Of a stretch of 64,000 nucleotides of DNA, positions 45,898 to 56,834 are shown piece after piece (the first letter of the stretch is position 1; each line of letters starts with the position of its first letter). The translations under genes and the position numbers were made by a program. The DNA comes from Ischnura elegans. Lineage: Eukaryota > Arthropoda > Insecta > Odonata > Coenagrionidae. The stretch is from contig NC_060259.1 of assembly GCF_921293095.1 (NCBI RefSeq), positions 2,666,001 to 2,730,000 of the forward strand. The letters are read 5' to 3'. The notes beneath the pieces are model-generated. The model saw only the letters and a program-made list of their open reading frames with translations, did no database searches and was not told the DNA's origin.

Positions 45898-45947
45898 GAA
45901 TTAAAAATTCTTGTGGAAAAGTGCTACGACCTTTCATTTACTTAAAT

Positions 45948-48900
45948 GAGTGTTTACCCCTATCAAAATCTGACGTAAGAATGCTGTAACAAGCAACGAA
46001 ACATTTTATTGATTTCCGCTAATAATTTCCCAATACTCCGCCTTAAATAATACTAATGCTTTCCGACTACGTAACCGCTTTAAATGAATTTTAATTGCCA
46101 TTTAAGATGAGGCGCGACAAGACAAATTTTAAACTGTAGTGGAATACGTCATGAGAAGAAAACTTCTGGCGCTTCGTGTGGACCGTCTAAATGAAAGTAG
46201 TGCAGTGTAATGGAGGATGGAGTCCACCGATGAAGATTTTTGAATCAGCGAGTACGCTGTGACTGCGCTGGCCCACGTCCAGCGAGTGCACTCCCAAATC
46301 CTCGCCTTCAAACGAGCATTGTCCGTCGCGCTCCGCTGACTTAGTGGCACAACTATAGGGACTCACTCACGAGCAACGGCTCAAGGTTTTCTTATCCGAG
46401 CGGAGAGCGAACGCGATGCTGTCCGTGGTGAATGCGACAAAGGAGCGACGCCTTCCACCTGGCCCGCCTTCGCCTCCCTCTCGGGAGTGGGGGGGGGGAC
46501 TCGACTGGCCGCCCCCGAGTGACAAAGGAATGAGAGCCTTTCAAGACTTCATGGCGACTCCCACCGCATGAAGACGAGCTACACGTCAGCAGGCACCTGC
46601 CTTCAGCCAATGCGCGTAGGACGCGGGGAGTGCGCCCATACAACGGAACGAAGGTTGACGAACTTCACTGGGGCGTTCATTATTAAAATAAAAATTATAA
46701 TGCCTACACTACGAATGAAGTTATAGCTAATGCGCCAAATAGATGCTACGGACGAGATGGATAAATTCAATGTTAGACGAATCATGCTTTCACCCTTCGA
46801 AAATGACGAACTATAGATTGAAAAACTCATTACTGACAGAGTACTGGATTCTCTATTCCATTTTTTTACAATTATTAACCTAATTGCTTTTTTTATTTCC
46901 CATGACATTGCAAATATTTAAATTGGTTATTCAAGGCAACCATCGTCCTTACATCGAAGTGGAGAGTGACTCTGGAATAAAATAAAATATTCCAATATAA
47001 CGAAACATATTATTATCAATTACTCTTTGGCATATGCGAGTTTCATTCACGTCCTTTGAAATTGCCCTTCTATTTTTACCAAGTGAACTTTGTTTCCAGG
47101 TAATACACTGGAATTATTTTAATTATTAATTTATTTCAAAAATTACACAACTACATCATGGTTACTAAAATTCTATGAGTCCAATAGGGATAAATGGGAA
47201 ATCGTATGCAATGCCCATCATTAAGTAAAGCTAAATATTAGAATTTGAAAATATATTTTAGTAGTTAACTTCAATTTATCTATTTTCCAAGCGAATAATT
47301 GACAGCCATTCTATCCATTGACCCAATTTAGTGAAATGAAATGATTAAATTGTTCATAATTACCTAACCTCATAATTATAACACCGTAATTATTAAATTA
47401 TAGAAAAAACTTCGCATCGGAGAGTGGTTTGGAGGAAAACGCCGCTGAAAAGAGTAAACCCAACGTAGCAATTTGAAGAACAATTCCATTCCTCTGGTAG
47501 ATATCATAACGACATAAATAATAGCCAGAATTGTCATCATAAATTTTATCTGATGCCACTGACGGAAAAAATAAACGAAAGATTAAATCACAAGATTTAA
47601 AAACTTATTCCATCTTTGAAACAGTTTATTTTTGTTCATTTGAAATAAAATTTACATTTCCGTCATGCAGATACTCATTCTACTGGATATTTTGCGTCAT
47701 TTAGCTAGCACGTGAACATTTCCGTGATATTTAATAACTTTTCCTTCGAGAAGAAAAATTTTACCAATAAAACTACCCCAAAATTTTTTTTGAAAGTCTC
47801 CTAGCTCAAAATAGCCAATTCTTACTGATTTTTGTTCGAAAAATATTCTTGTTTTTGTTTTCAAGATCCAAAACAACCAAGTGATGCGCAAAAGCCCGCA
47901 TTTTCTCTAAAATGTATATTGACAAATAAAACATTTCCTGCGTAGTAGGTATGCTATCATAGACAATCTTTCATTAAACAATAGAATTGGAAAGCAGCTA
48001 TTGACCTGAACCTTATCCTGCGTGGCTTTCCTAGTAAAAGGCCTCTGTTGTTTCAAATCCGGAGTAACTGTTGATACAGTCCAGCAATAGCCGGTAAGTA
48101 TTGACTCAACACAACGACTATATCTATATCTACAGAGAGACCATGGTAAATCCTTCAATAGTGATCATCGCTTACAGGTCCACAGTTCTTCGGGAAAATT
48201 TCGTGATTGGAGAGAAAGAAATGGTTTCGCAGTGGAAATTATTGAAACAAATATGAAGGAACTTTTCTTGAAGTTCTTTGAGCGGATTTGGCTAGTTCTT
48301 TGTGTTTCTGTTGATTAACAAACCTCATACCACAATTTCACCATACCGCTCTCCCTTTCCCACCAAACGTTTGATAAACTCAGGGTCTTCCAATTTTGTG
48401 AGCATAATGATTCCGCCCTGAACCTCTTTCATCACTCATGAATGCCGTTGTAAAGCAATTTAGAGCCTCTTCACCCTTGTTCATAGATTTTCCCCATTAA
48501 TCCCTGCTTAATTTTCAGAGGTGGAAACAGAATGCTATTTTATAATGTACTATAGGAGTAGTTAGGATAAAATTACTCAAAATTTACTATTGACATGTAA
48601 TTTGTAGCATGGAGTAATGATACCCTTGTAATTAAAGTTATTATTATAACTGTGGGTATTTATCTTCCCATAATTTAGAATTCTTGACGGCCTTTTAAGA
48701 TGTGAGATTTGCTTAATTGACTATCACCAAAACACAGAAAGTATCCGTACTTAGAAAAGGCTGAATACATTCCCAAATCTTTTCAGCACTAAAAAAATAT
48801 CTTTAAAGTCATAACAGATCTTTATTTTATGATCGTAATATTTGATTGACTCTGGTCGTAATTTTACGCTTCCATCAGTTTCCTTAATTATGACAGAAAG

Positions 48901-49090
48901 CGCGATGGAAATGGAGGGAAATCCGGTCGAAATATAATGCGTAAACACTGATGCTGGAAGAATTCATAAACAACTTCCACTTATTTGGAGCATGAGATAT
49001 CTTCAGTGAATACATTCATCGAGCCTATAACGTCAGTACAAGAAATTACATGTTTTTCATCTAAAAATATGAAATAAATTCTTGAGGCTA
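45948..49090. other. gene-free 3.1 kb
   Basis: A GC-rich patch at about 46140-46640 contains overlapping open frames on the minus strand without known motifs. The rest is AT-rich. Nothing can be assigned. Confidence 0.45.
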
Positions 49091-49300
49091 GATAAAATAA
49101 AGTAATAGCACTTTGTACTTTCCACATAGTTTTAATATTTTAGAACCGGTTTCGACGTGCTCTAAGTCATTTTCAAGCTAGACTGCCAAATCGAGGGAAA
49201 AACTGTCAGTCCAGCTTGAAAATGACGTAGAACGAGTCGAAATCGGTTAAAAATATTAAAACCGTGTGGAAATTACAAAGTGCTTTTACTTTATTCTATC
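49091..49300. mobile_element. 210-bp palindrome (foldback), 95-bp arms
   Basis: Arm 49091-49185 and arm 49206-49300 are inverted copies with roughly ten differences and a 20-bp loop. Read outward, each arm carries cttgaaaatgac, a weak stem, gtcgaaat(c), an AT-rich stretch and gtgtggaaatt, the same module as in the larger palindrome. Confidence 0.85.
49215..49245 (+). ncRNA. hammerhead-like motif in the 210-bp palindrome
   Basis: TTGAAAATGAC ... GTCGAAATCGG. Core bases are degenerate (GAAAT in place of GAAAC). It is recognised mainly by similarity to the other three loci. Confidence 0.25.
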
Positions 49301-49526
49301 ATTCATAACTTCCACAGAGTTACTTCACCCACCATCAACTTCTTGAGACTTCTTCTCCTTACTCTCTGATCTTGACTTGAGGTTAGAGTGGCTGCTATTG
49401 CATCAGTCTAAACTCCATGAGCTATGCATTTTTATAAGCCAAGACAATATATACCCCTGTAGAACAGGGCAAAGTTGTTTGCTCGGCGAACAGGACATAG
49501 CTTTGTTGTTCACTAGAAGAATCGCC
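49301..49526. other. short anonymous stretch
   Basis: Nothing recognised. Confidence 0.4.
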
Positions 49527-51215
49527 ACTTTTATTTATTTATTTATCAATTTGTCCACATACAGCACGTTTGCCAGTTTATAGTGGCACAGTATAACAAA
49601 CATAAAAAGTACAAACACAAATAAGCATAATAAATTTAAATAAATAACAATGGATTGAAAGTAATCTTATTGACCTTTAAGAGTTTCCATTAAGATAGGA
49701 AAGAGCGCGGTTTGTAAAGGCGTGGTTAGGAAAAGAGAACGGGTCAATGAGGTCTGGAAGAGAATTAATGATTGAAGAGAGGCGGAATAGGATGGAAAGT
49801 TTGGTCAGTGAGAATCTAGAATTGTCATATGGAAGAGCAAATGCGTTCGAGTGGGTCTGCATGACTCTTTTAAAGTTAGATTGGAGACGAGATCGGGACA
49901 GTCTATGTTAGAGTTTAGAATACTATGCATTAGTTTTAAATCGAATTTGAGAATTAAATTTGGAATGCTAGATATTGGGAGTGTGTGCAAAGGAGTATCA
50001 GCGATTGGCACATTACGACGGTGAGGGACTCTGTTCTTTCACTATTTGAGTGAATAAATTTGTCACACTTTTGAGAGCCAAAATATTGGATGGGGCTGAG
50101 ATGGTCCAAATGGGGGAGCAATGCATTATAACGGAAACGACAATAGTTAAAAAATATACTCGTAATGCAATCGTGTCTGCAATTTTTGAGAAGCTGTAGA
50201 GGAGGCGAAGGAGAGACATAGCTTTGTTTTTAATTTTTGTAATATACTCACAGTAACTTATTTTTGATCCATTAAAACACTTTAGTCTTTGACGGTGAAG
50301 ACTCGACTGAGGAAAAGGGAGTTTAAACGGTACCTGTAATCATAAGAGGACTTTTTTTTAGCGAAATGGAAGTTATGTCGCATTTATTAGTGTTTAAGCG
50401 GAGTTTTCAGGTGTTGCACCACTCTGATACCTTGTTCAATGCATCCTGTAGGTCAAATTAGTCTGCGGCGTTGTTAATTTGCTTAAAGATTTTGCAGTCA
50501 TCAGCGTAAAAAAGGCTAAATGGGCTTGAGAGGGATGGAAAAGAAAGGCCAGATCGTCAACAAAAATATGAAAATAAATATTAGCCGAGAGCACTTATCC
50601 GTGGGTGATCGATGGGATGAGCAGCCAGGAAATATTACCCGCTGAAATCTAATACGGAGGAAAGAGTCTACTAGGTTTAGAAAATTGCCATGCGGGTTAA
50701 AGCGATGGGAGAGTTTGTGAAGGAGAAGAGAATGGTCTAGAGAGTGGAATGCTTTCGAGAGATCTAAGAATATTGCGTCAAGTTGAGCTTTATTAGATAT
50801 AGAAACAACTGCATGATGCTCAAAAAGAGCTAAGTTGGTCGGGCAGGAGCGTCCCGGAAGGAAGCCATGCTGATTATTTGATTAAAAAGGAGAAGTGAAG
50901 TAGTAAAGCCTGTTGAGAATAATTCTTTCGCAAACTGAAGATAGTATCGGAAGTAACGATATTGGGCGGTAGTTTAAGACTTCATCTTTAGGGCCATTTT
51001 TATGTATGGGAATGATGTTGGCAATTTCCCATTGGAAGGGGAAGGTGCCGAGAGAAAAGCAACGGTTCAGTAGGAGGCTCAACGGAAGAGGGAGGGAGGA
51101 GGCGCAGTGTCTAATTAGTTTGGGACGCAAACCAGCGAGACCAGGGGCACGTTCGAGAGGGATTTTGCAGAGATACTCAAATACTTCTTTGGGATCTATG
51201 ATAATGTTATAGTAT
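49527..51215 (-). pseudogene. non-LTR retrotransposon, RT to 3' end, broken
   Basis: Reading leftward: PLERAPGLAGLRPKLIRH and IANIIPIHKNG, NYRPISLLPILSS (RT start, about 51200-50890), HGFLPGRSCPTNLALFEH and AIFLDLSKAFHSLDHSLLL (50870-50740). Then comes a stretch of stops where the catalytic core should be, followed by the C-terminal region at 50219-49680. The 3' UTR ends ggcaaacgtgctgtatgtgg...ataaataaataaa at 49527, an (AAAT)-type tail. It is 5' truncated near 51215. Likely the same broad group as 19950-20740. Confidence 0.82.
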
Positions 51216-51809
51216 AGCCCGAAATGAAATATTATTTGGCCCGAAACTCTTTCGGTGTCGGGTAGTGTCATCTTGATGATATATATTATCAAGAACTTAG
51301 GACACATAATTAGTAAACCACATTAGCTATTGGAGGATACTGAAGAGGCAGGAGAGATAATAGGATGTTTCTAAGAATAATAAATATGAATGAATGAAAA
51401 ATCAGTTTTCAGGAATGGTCATGAAACATTAAAACTTGCTAACTGAGCGCCATTGTAAAGGGAAAAATGGAGCAACTACGCCCGCGAATTTTAGCAACAG
51501 CATCGAGCAGGGAAGGTGGAGAGAATAAGACAACACGACGGATACTTATCACTTGTGATTCACGGCACAACATGCAGGCAAATTGGCGCCGAAAGCGCAC
51601 CACTCCCATCGCTACTCAGGCCCCGTTTTTGTCTTGTCCATTGAGGCCAGTGACGAAAGCTTTGGCCAATATTGAGTGAGCGAGAGTGCTAGGGTAGGAG
51701 AGAGATGGGTCAGTGGAGCAGCTGGAACACGTACAAATAATCCACCCTTTCACGAAGACAAGAGAAAGGATTCAGAGAATCCCGGCTTGCAATGTACTAG
51801 CCACTTCCC
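51216..51809. other. intergenic, no gene seen
   Basis: No recognised coding sequence. Open frames at 51467-51679 are without motif. Confidence 0.45.
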
Positions 51810-52260
51810 TGCGACTTCCAATCAGTAATATCCGAAATTAGTGATCACTCTAACTTAGAAATTCTATCATCGGATTTAAACAACAAGATTGACCCAAGAG
51901 TGAGGAATCCAAGAGTGTGATCTCAGACTTAATCTGACCAAATTCTCAGCGGTACATCTTTTGCGGAGTTCGTTCGACTATAACCATTTTTACTATGTGG
52001 ATGGTGTTTACATAAAGGCAACAGACGAAGTGAAGAACCTGAGAGCTCCGATAACTTTGAACCTATCGTGGGAAACAAGTATAGGGAATATTTTTGCTAG
52101 ACCCCTGAAGAAGTAAGGATTCGTCAAGCGTATTGTGGGAAGATTTTCGGATGAAAAATTAAAAGAAAGGTGCTATTTCGTGCTCGTTCGACCACACCTT
52201 GAATATGCAGCGAGCATACGGGATGTGGTGCTGAAAGACTTAATCTGCAGAAATAAATAA
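51810..52260 (+). pseudogene. CR1-like ORF2 remnant
   Basis: Very degenerate. ISDHSNLEI near 51835 resembles the end of a CR1 endonuclease. LNLSWETSIGNIFARP and FVKRIVGRFSDEKLKERCYFVLVRPHLEYAAS near 52055-52215 are the post-RT region. The RT itself has been deleted between the two. Frames shift repeatedly. Confidence 0.6.
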
Positions 52261-54249
52261 ATTAAAAAGGAAAATTGCTACCTACGGACGTACTAACAGC
52301 GTTACCAAGAAGTTATATATTCTATAGCGAAGAACAACATCAGAATCTACGTAAGAATTACAAAAATATTTCGGCCGATAGGTTGAAAATTTATCTGTCA
52401 ATAGCCGATATACGTCCTCTGGATGTCAATGATCCGTTTGAATAACGAGATGGGTTGATGTGAATTTCATCATCAGTGATTCTCTATAATGGTGACAGTT
52501 TCACTGTAACTTTATTCTGTACTTCTGATAAAACTGTAGCAATCGGTAAGCTGACTGAGATGAAAAGCTAGAAGTATTACTCTAGCGTTTAAGAAAAATA
52601 TCTTAATTCCATTTCCCTCATAAAAAATGATGCAGCTAAGCTAATGGGGAACATAAACATTGGATGTAGCCTTGATTAAAGACCTCCCTGAGTGCACTAT
52701 AAGTTTAAATTATCGTTAGGTACACATTAAAGTCACTTTTAATGTCATTAGTGACATTTAGCATCACACTTGAAGTACATTTCTATGTTATAAAGGTACA
52801 TTAAAAGCGGTATTCAAGTCCACGGAGAGCTCTCCAATGAAAGCTTTTTACCGATCGTGAAATACCACAGCCTTTTCCTCGAAAGCTCTCCATTTTCCTG
52901 CGTCATTCACCACTCCAGCGCGATACACCCTTTCATGACGTCCACGGTCAAATCTTCTTCTCCAATCGTACTCAACATTTCAACATCCATCTCTCATCAC
53001 TGAAATACATTCCTATAGTAAAAAAAAGGTTCTTCACTTATGCCCCCGCTTTTAATGCAAGGCTGCCTTTAAAAGACACATTTCATTTGAATAGGCGTCA
53101 AAATAAAATACTATCACCAAGCTGCCACGCTTTTTAATGTACACCATGCATCAAAACAGGTTTAAATGTACTCAAGAGTCAACCTGTTGCAACAGTAAAA
53201 ACAATCTCTTTAACAACGAAAAACTTTTATGGCTGTGTTATAACTGAATTAGTTTATTCGTTTTTTAGTTTTCAATATACATAAATCATGGCCATAAATT
53301 CAAGGCATTTTGATTAAAATAATAAAACTCTTATTCCTTTTTAGAGAGAGGGAGGCATAACGAACATTTTAAATGCTGAAAATAAACGCCGATAAAATCT
53401 ATAAGAAGAAACATCCAATTTATTTGCAAAATATTTTTCAACCGTCTTTTATGATACCAATCAAGGTGATACCCCTACGCAATAATTTGATATTATCATC
53501 TCTCTCTCCAATATGCATGTCAACGTTGATGAAACTGTAAAAACCCATTCTCAAAGGGATGTGATCATGATAACATTCCTTTCTTATATTAAAAACGGTA
53601 ATGTTTCATTAGTGTATCCACTCCTTTTATTACTTAATAGGTCTTCGCAATATGGCATATTCACAAATCATTATTGTAGGTAATTTTTTTTTAAAGCGGT
53701 CAGAGAAGAAATGCTGTCCTGTTGTAATTCAGTACCTTTTTACCCAAATATTTGAGAGCTTAGCTGTGGGTAATTTTAATCCAGCTTTAAGCCATTTAAT
53801 TTTTTCCTGCAAACACGTGTTTTATAAAATTAAATATACCAACACTAATCCTTTAATCCTAATTCAACAGAACTTATTATCTGGTTGCTAAAGGAGCCAG
53901 GAGAGCAATTTCATTTATACTAACTTAAGTATACATTTTTACGGGGTTAATTATCGGTTACTGTAAGCAAAATTGGAAGGTTATGGTATCTTCAATGCAG
54001 TTTATAATGGATAAACAGTTTCCCTTCAAATCGGAGGCGGTATGTTACGCAAAGTACATAAAATCTCTCAAGTATACGAGGATAGCCTTTTAGATGTCGG
54101 GAATAGAACGTTTCTTCTCACCAAGCAACTATAAACGGTGTTTACAAACAACTTTTTGAGTTGTTTACTGCCCATGCAAAGTTTCATAAAGATCATTACA
54201 TTATGATAGTGTTAAAATTGTGGCGTGTCAAAGCTTCCAAGTCGCTGTA
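52261..54249. other. gene-free 2 kb
   Basis: AT-rich DNA. No repeat or protein recognised. The open frame at 53652-53891 has no motif. Confidence 0.45.
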
Positions 54250-54960
54250 CGAAATAAAATTAAGTCATGAACAGTACCGCACCATAATTTTCTGTAACTT
54301 TCACTTTCTGAAGCCTCACCCAGAATGAATGCGTTACTGAACTTTTTGGCGAAGAAGCACCATCAAAGACATCCGTTTATCGCTGGTATGCAGTTTCAGC
54401 GAGGACGCTTTAGCCTCAGTGACGAACCGCGTGAAGGGCGACCAAAAACCGCCGTCACTCAAGAATACGTGGATGATGTACGTAACATGACCATGAAAGA
54501 TCGTCATGTTACATATCGCCAGATTAAGGCATCATTGGACATCTAAGAGACCCCAGTTCTAAAGATCTTACACGAAGAGTTAGGTGTTAAAAAATTGGTT
54601 TCCCGCTGGATACCGCACCTCCTCACAGAAGAACACAAAAGCAGCTTGAGTACAATGGTATCGAAATACTCTACAACGATTCAACTCAGGATCATCAAAG
54701 CACGTTCACAACATCGTAAGTGGTGATGAACCATGGAACTATGTTGTATAGCTAATAGCCTGAATCAAAACGCCAATCTTCAGTATGGATCTTCCAAAGG
54801 GAGCTCAAACCGACAAAATTTGTTCATTCTCACAGCGTTTCGTAAAAAATTGTAGCATCGTTGGTCGCCAAATCGGGGCCACGATTGCTCTCGTTGAGCT
54901 TCTTGCGGTGTTCCTCAGCGCACCAATAAAATACTTAGTGCTCCCAAATCGTAAAAAGCT
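54250..54960 (+). pseudogene. mariner transposase remnant
   Basis: FGEEAPSKTSVYRWYA in one frame is followed, after a frameshift near 54392, by FQRGRFSLSDEPREGRP, RHVTYRQIKASLDI, a stop at 54544, then ILHEELGVKKLVSRWIPHLLTEEHK, a degraded SGDEPW (first catalytic Asp region) near 54720, and PKGAQTDKI-like remains to about 54890. This is the usual order for a mariner transposase HTH and the start of the catalytic domain. The last third is missing, and no TIRs are identified. Confidence 0.85.
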
Positions 54961-55701
54961 GGCCAAAAGTAATTTTTTCGAATTTTTAAATTGAAGTTTT
55001 GGATTATATATTCGCATTCTATAATTGATGGTCCACAATATTACGTACCTTATAGGTCAGTGTGATTATAATGTTGACCTGTGTAGCCCGTCAAATATAG
55101 GCATGTTGAGGCCAAAACGACCGACGCGTAGAAATGATCGATTTTAGGGAAATTCAACCTAATATATGACTTTCACGTGATTCGTTTGTCAAATTTTACA
55201 CCGTAAGTTTGCATCTTTTTGAACAATATCACGGTAAATTTGGTTCGTTTCGTAACTGTTTACAGCAATATTTAACTAGCTATAATTTTAACTATTTTTG
55301 GGCTTATTTTTAGTAAACTTGTCCATAAAGTTTTGTGCTCCTCCGCGCTCCTAGGAGATTCATATGCAGATTCATAGGGAGGGCTATATTCAACACGACG
55401 AAGAAAAATCTTGCCTGTACTTGCCCATCCTTCATCTAGAGGGTTTTAAGTTGAGAGGTGCACCGCTCCGCTTAGGGCGGCCGGCGGAAGACCTTATGTC
55501 GCTCAAATATTCCTTGATAGGTAGTTGAATTCACGTGGTGTATTCTTGCTATAATTTTCCATCCTATGAAATTTTAAGCATGAAGTGTTCCACGCTTCTC
55601 ACATGAACACTACGTATTGAACACTCTCCTTCACTACAGCAATGAGGGCTGGTTTTCATGCTCTTCATGAGACAAATTATGCGTAATTTAAAATGACTAC
55701 A
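54961..55701. other. intergenic, no gene seen
   Basis: AT-rich, nothing recognised. The right TIR of the mariner copy could not be found. Confidence 0.4.
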
Positions 55702-55703
55702 TA

Positions 55704-56832
55704 CCCAGTCAACACAACAATTATGGCCACAGTGTGGCCATACTGTGGCCGTACTGTGGCAAGGCATTTTGGCCATAATGGGTTGCCATTATGGCGCCAT
55801 AATGGATTTGACCCCCGGCCACACTGTGGCCATAGTGTGGCTAGCCATAATGTGGCTTTAGTATGGATAGCCACACTATGGCCACATTGTGGCTAGCCAC
55901 AATGCTCCACCTTTAATATATTATTACTTATACATATAATAATTCCTTCTTTTTAGTATTATTATTCCTCCTTCAATCCTAGCTATGCCCATCAATGCAA
56001 AAATAATGATTTTTTGGAAAATTAGATGCGAACCAAACATTTTAATTTAACCATCAATTTAAATAATAAATACGATAAAATGCCCTCTGGTTGGCACCCC
56101 ATACCCCAAGTAGCACTTTGCGATATAGAGTATCAGAAAGGTAAATGCAAATATAAGTTCCTACTTAGTAAATGATGGTTGTAAGTACTTTATTATTGCA
56201 GTAAATTAACCATGAATAACATAATATAACCATTAATGATCGCCTAGGTTAGCCACTAAAAAAACATAACAACAATGCAGATAAGCTAGTATTACAATAT
56301 TGCCTTGGATTTGAGACAGTAACATGTTACACATCCACCTCAAGTTATTTCAGCTAGGCCTATGGACCAATCTGTAACAGTTAAAATCACATATTTAGTC
56401 ATTACAACATTTACGGTAGTCTTATCTAATCTTCCCCACATTTCAACATCACAGTACTCACGGAAAGACGCCGAAATAGATAAAATCAATAAATAATGTG
56501 GAAGCCTTTTCTCTTGAAATAAATACATACTCTTCTTTCTTAAACACACCTTCTTTATATCAATGAAATCAACCAGCTCTCATTTTGATAACTCATCAAC
56601 AAGTCTGCATCTATAGCAACCGTAAACAAACTTTATCATCTGTGGCAGTTGTGGCTTTCCAAAGTGTGGCCATAGTTGCATATGTGTATGGCAAGCCACA
56701 CTATGGCTTGCCGAATGACAACCACAGTCTGGCTATAGTATGGCAAGCTGTGGCTAGCCATAGCCATAGTTGCCACAGGTAAACCACAGTTCGGCCATAC
56801 TGACTGTGGCCATAATTGTTGTGTTGACTGGG
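55704..56832. mobile_element. 1.13-kb TIR element with TGGCCA-rich ends
   Basis: The first and last 30 bp are perfect inverted repeats (beginning CCCAGTCAACACAAC). TA flanks both ends (55702-55703 and 56833-56834), consistent with a TA target site. The outer 200 bp on each side are dense in TGGCCA, TGTGGC and GCCACA words (at least five TGGCCA on the left). The AT-rich middle encodes no recognisable transposase, so it is non-autonomous. TA target use suggests a Tc1/mariner-like or other TA-specific superfamily, but the TIR sequence is not one I can assign. Confidence 0.82.
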
Positions 56833-56834
56833 TA

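Larger units (their letters stand above)
44762..45947. mobile_element. 1.19-kb near-perfect palindrome (foldback), 581-bp arms
   Basis: Arm 44762-45342 and arm 45367-45947 are equal in length and inverted copies with only a handful of differences. The loop is 24 bp. Each arm, read outward from the loop, has a long C-rich tract (with a run of C or G), gggtat(a/c)aaaggg, a hammerhead-like motif, then aattcttgtggaaaagtg and an AT-rich end. No coding frame is recognised. The arms look like two head-to-head copies of a Penelope-like terminal region. Confidence 0.9.
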
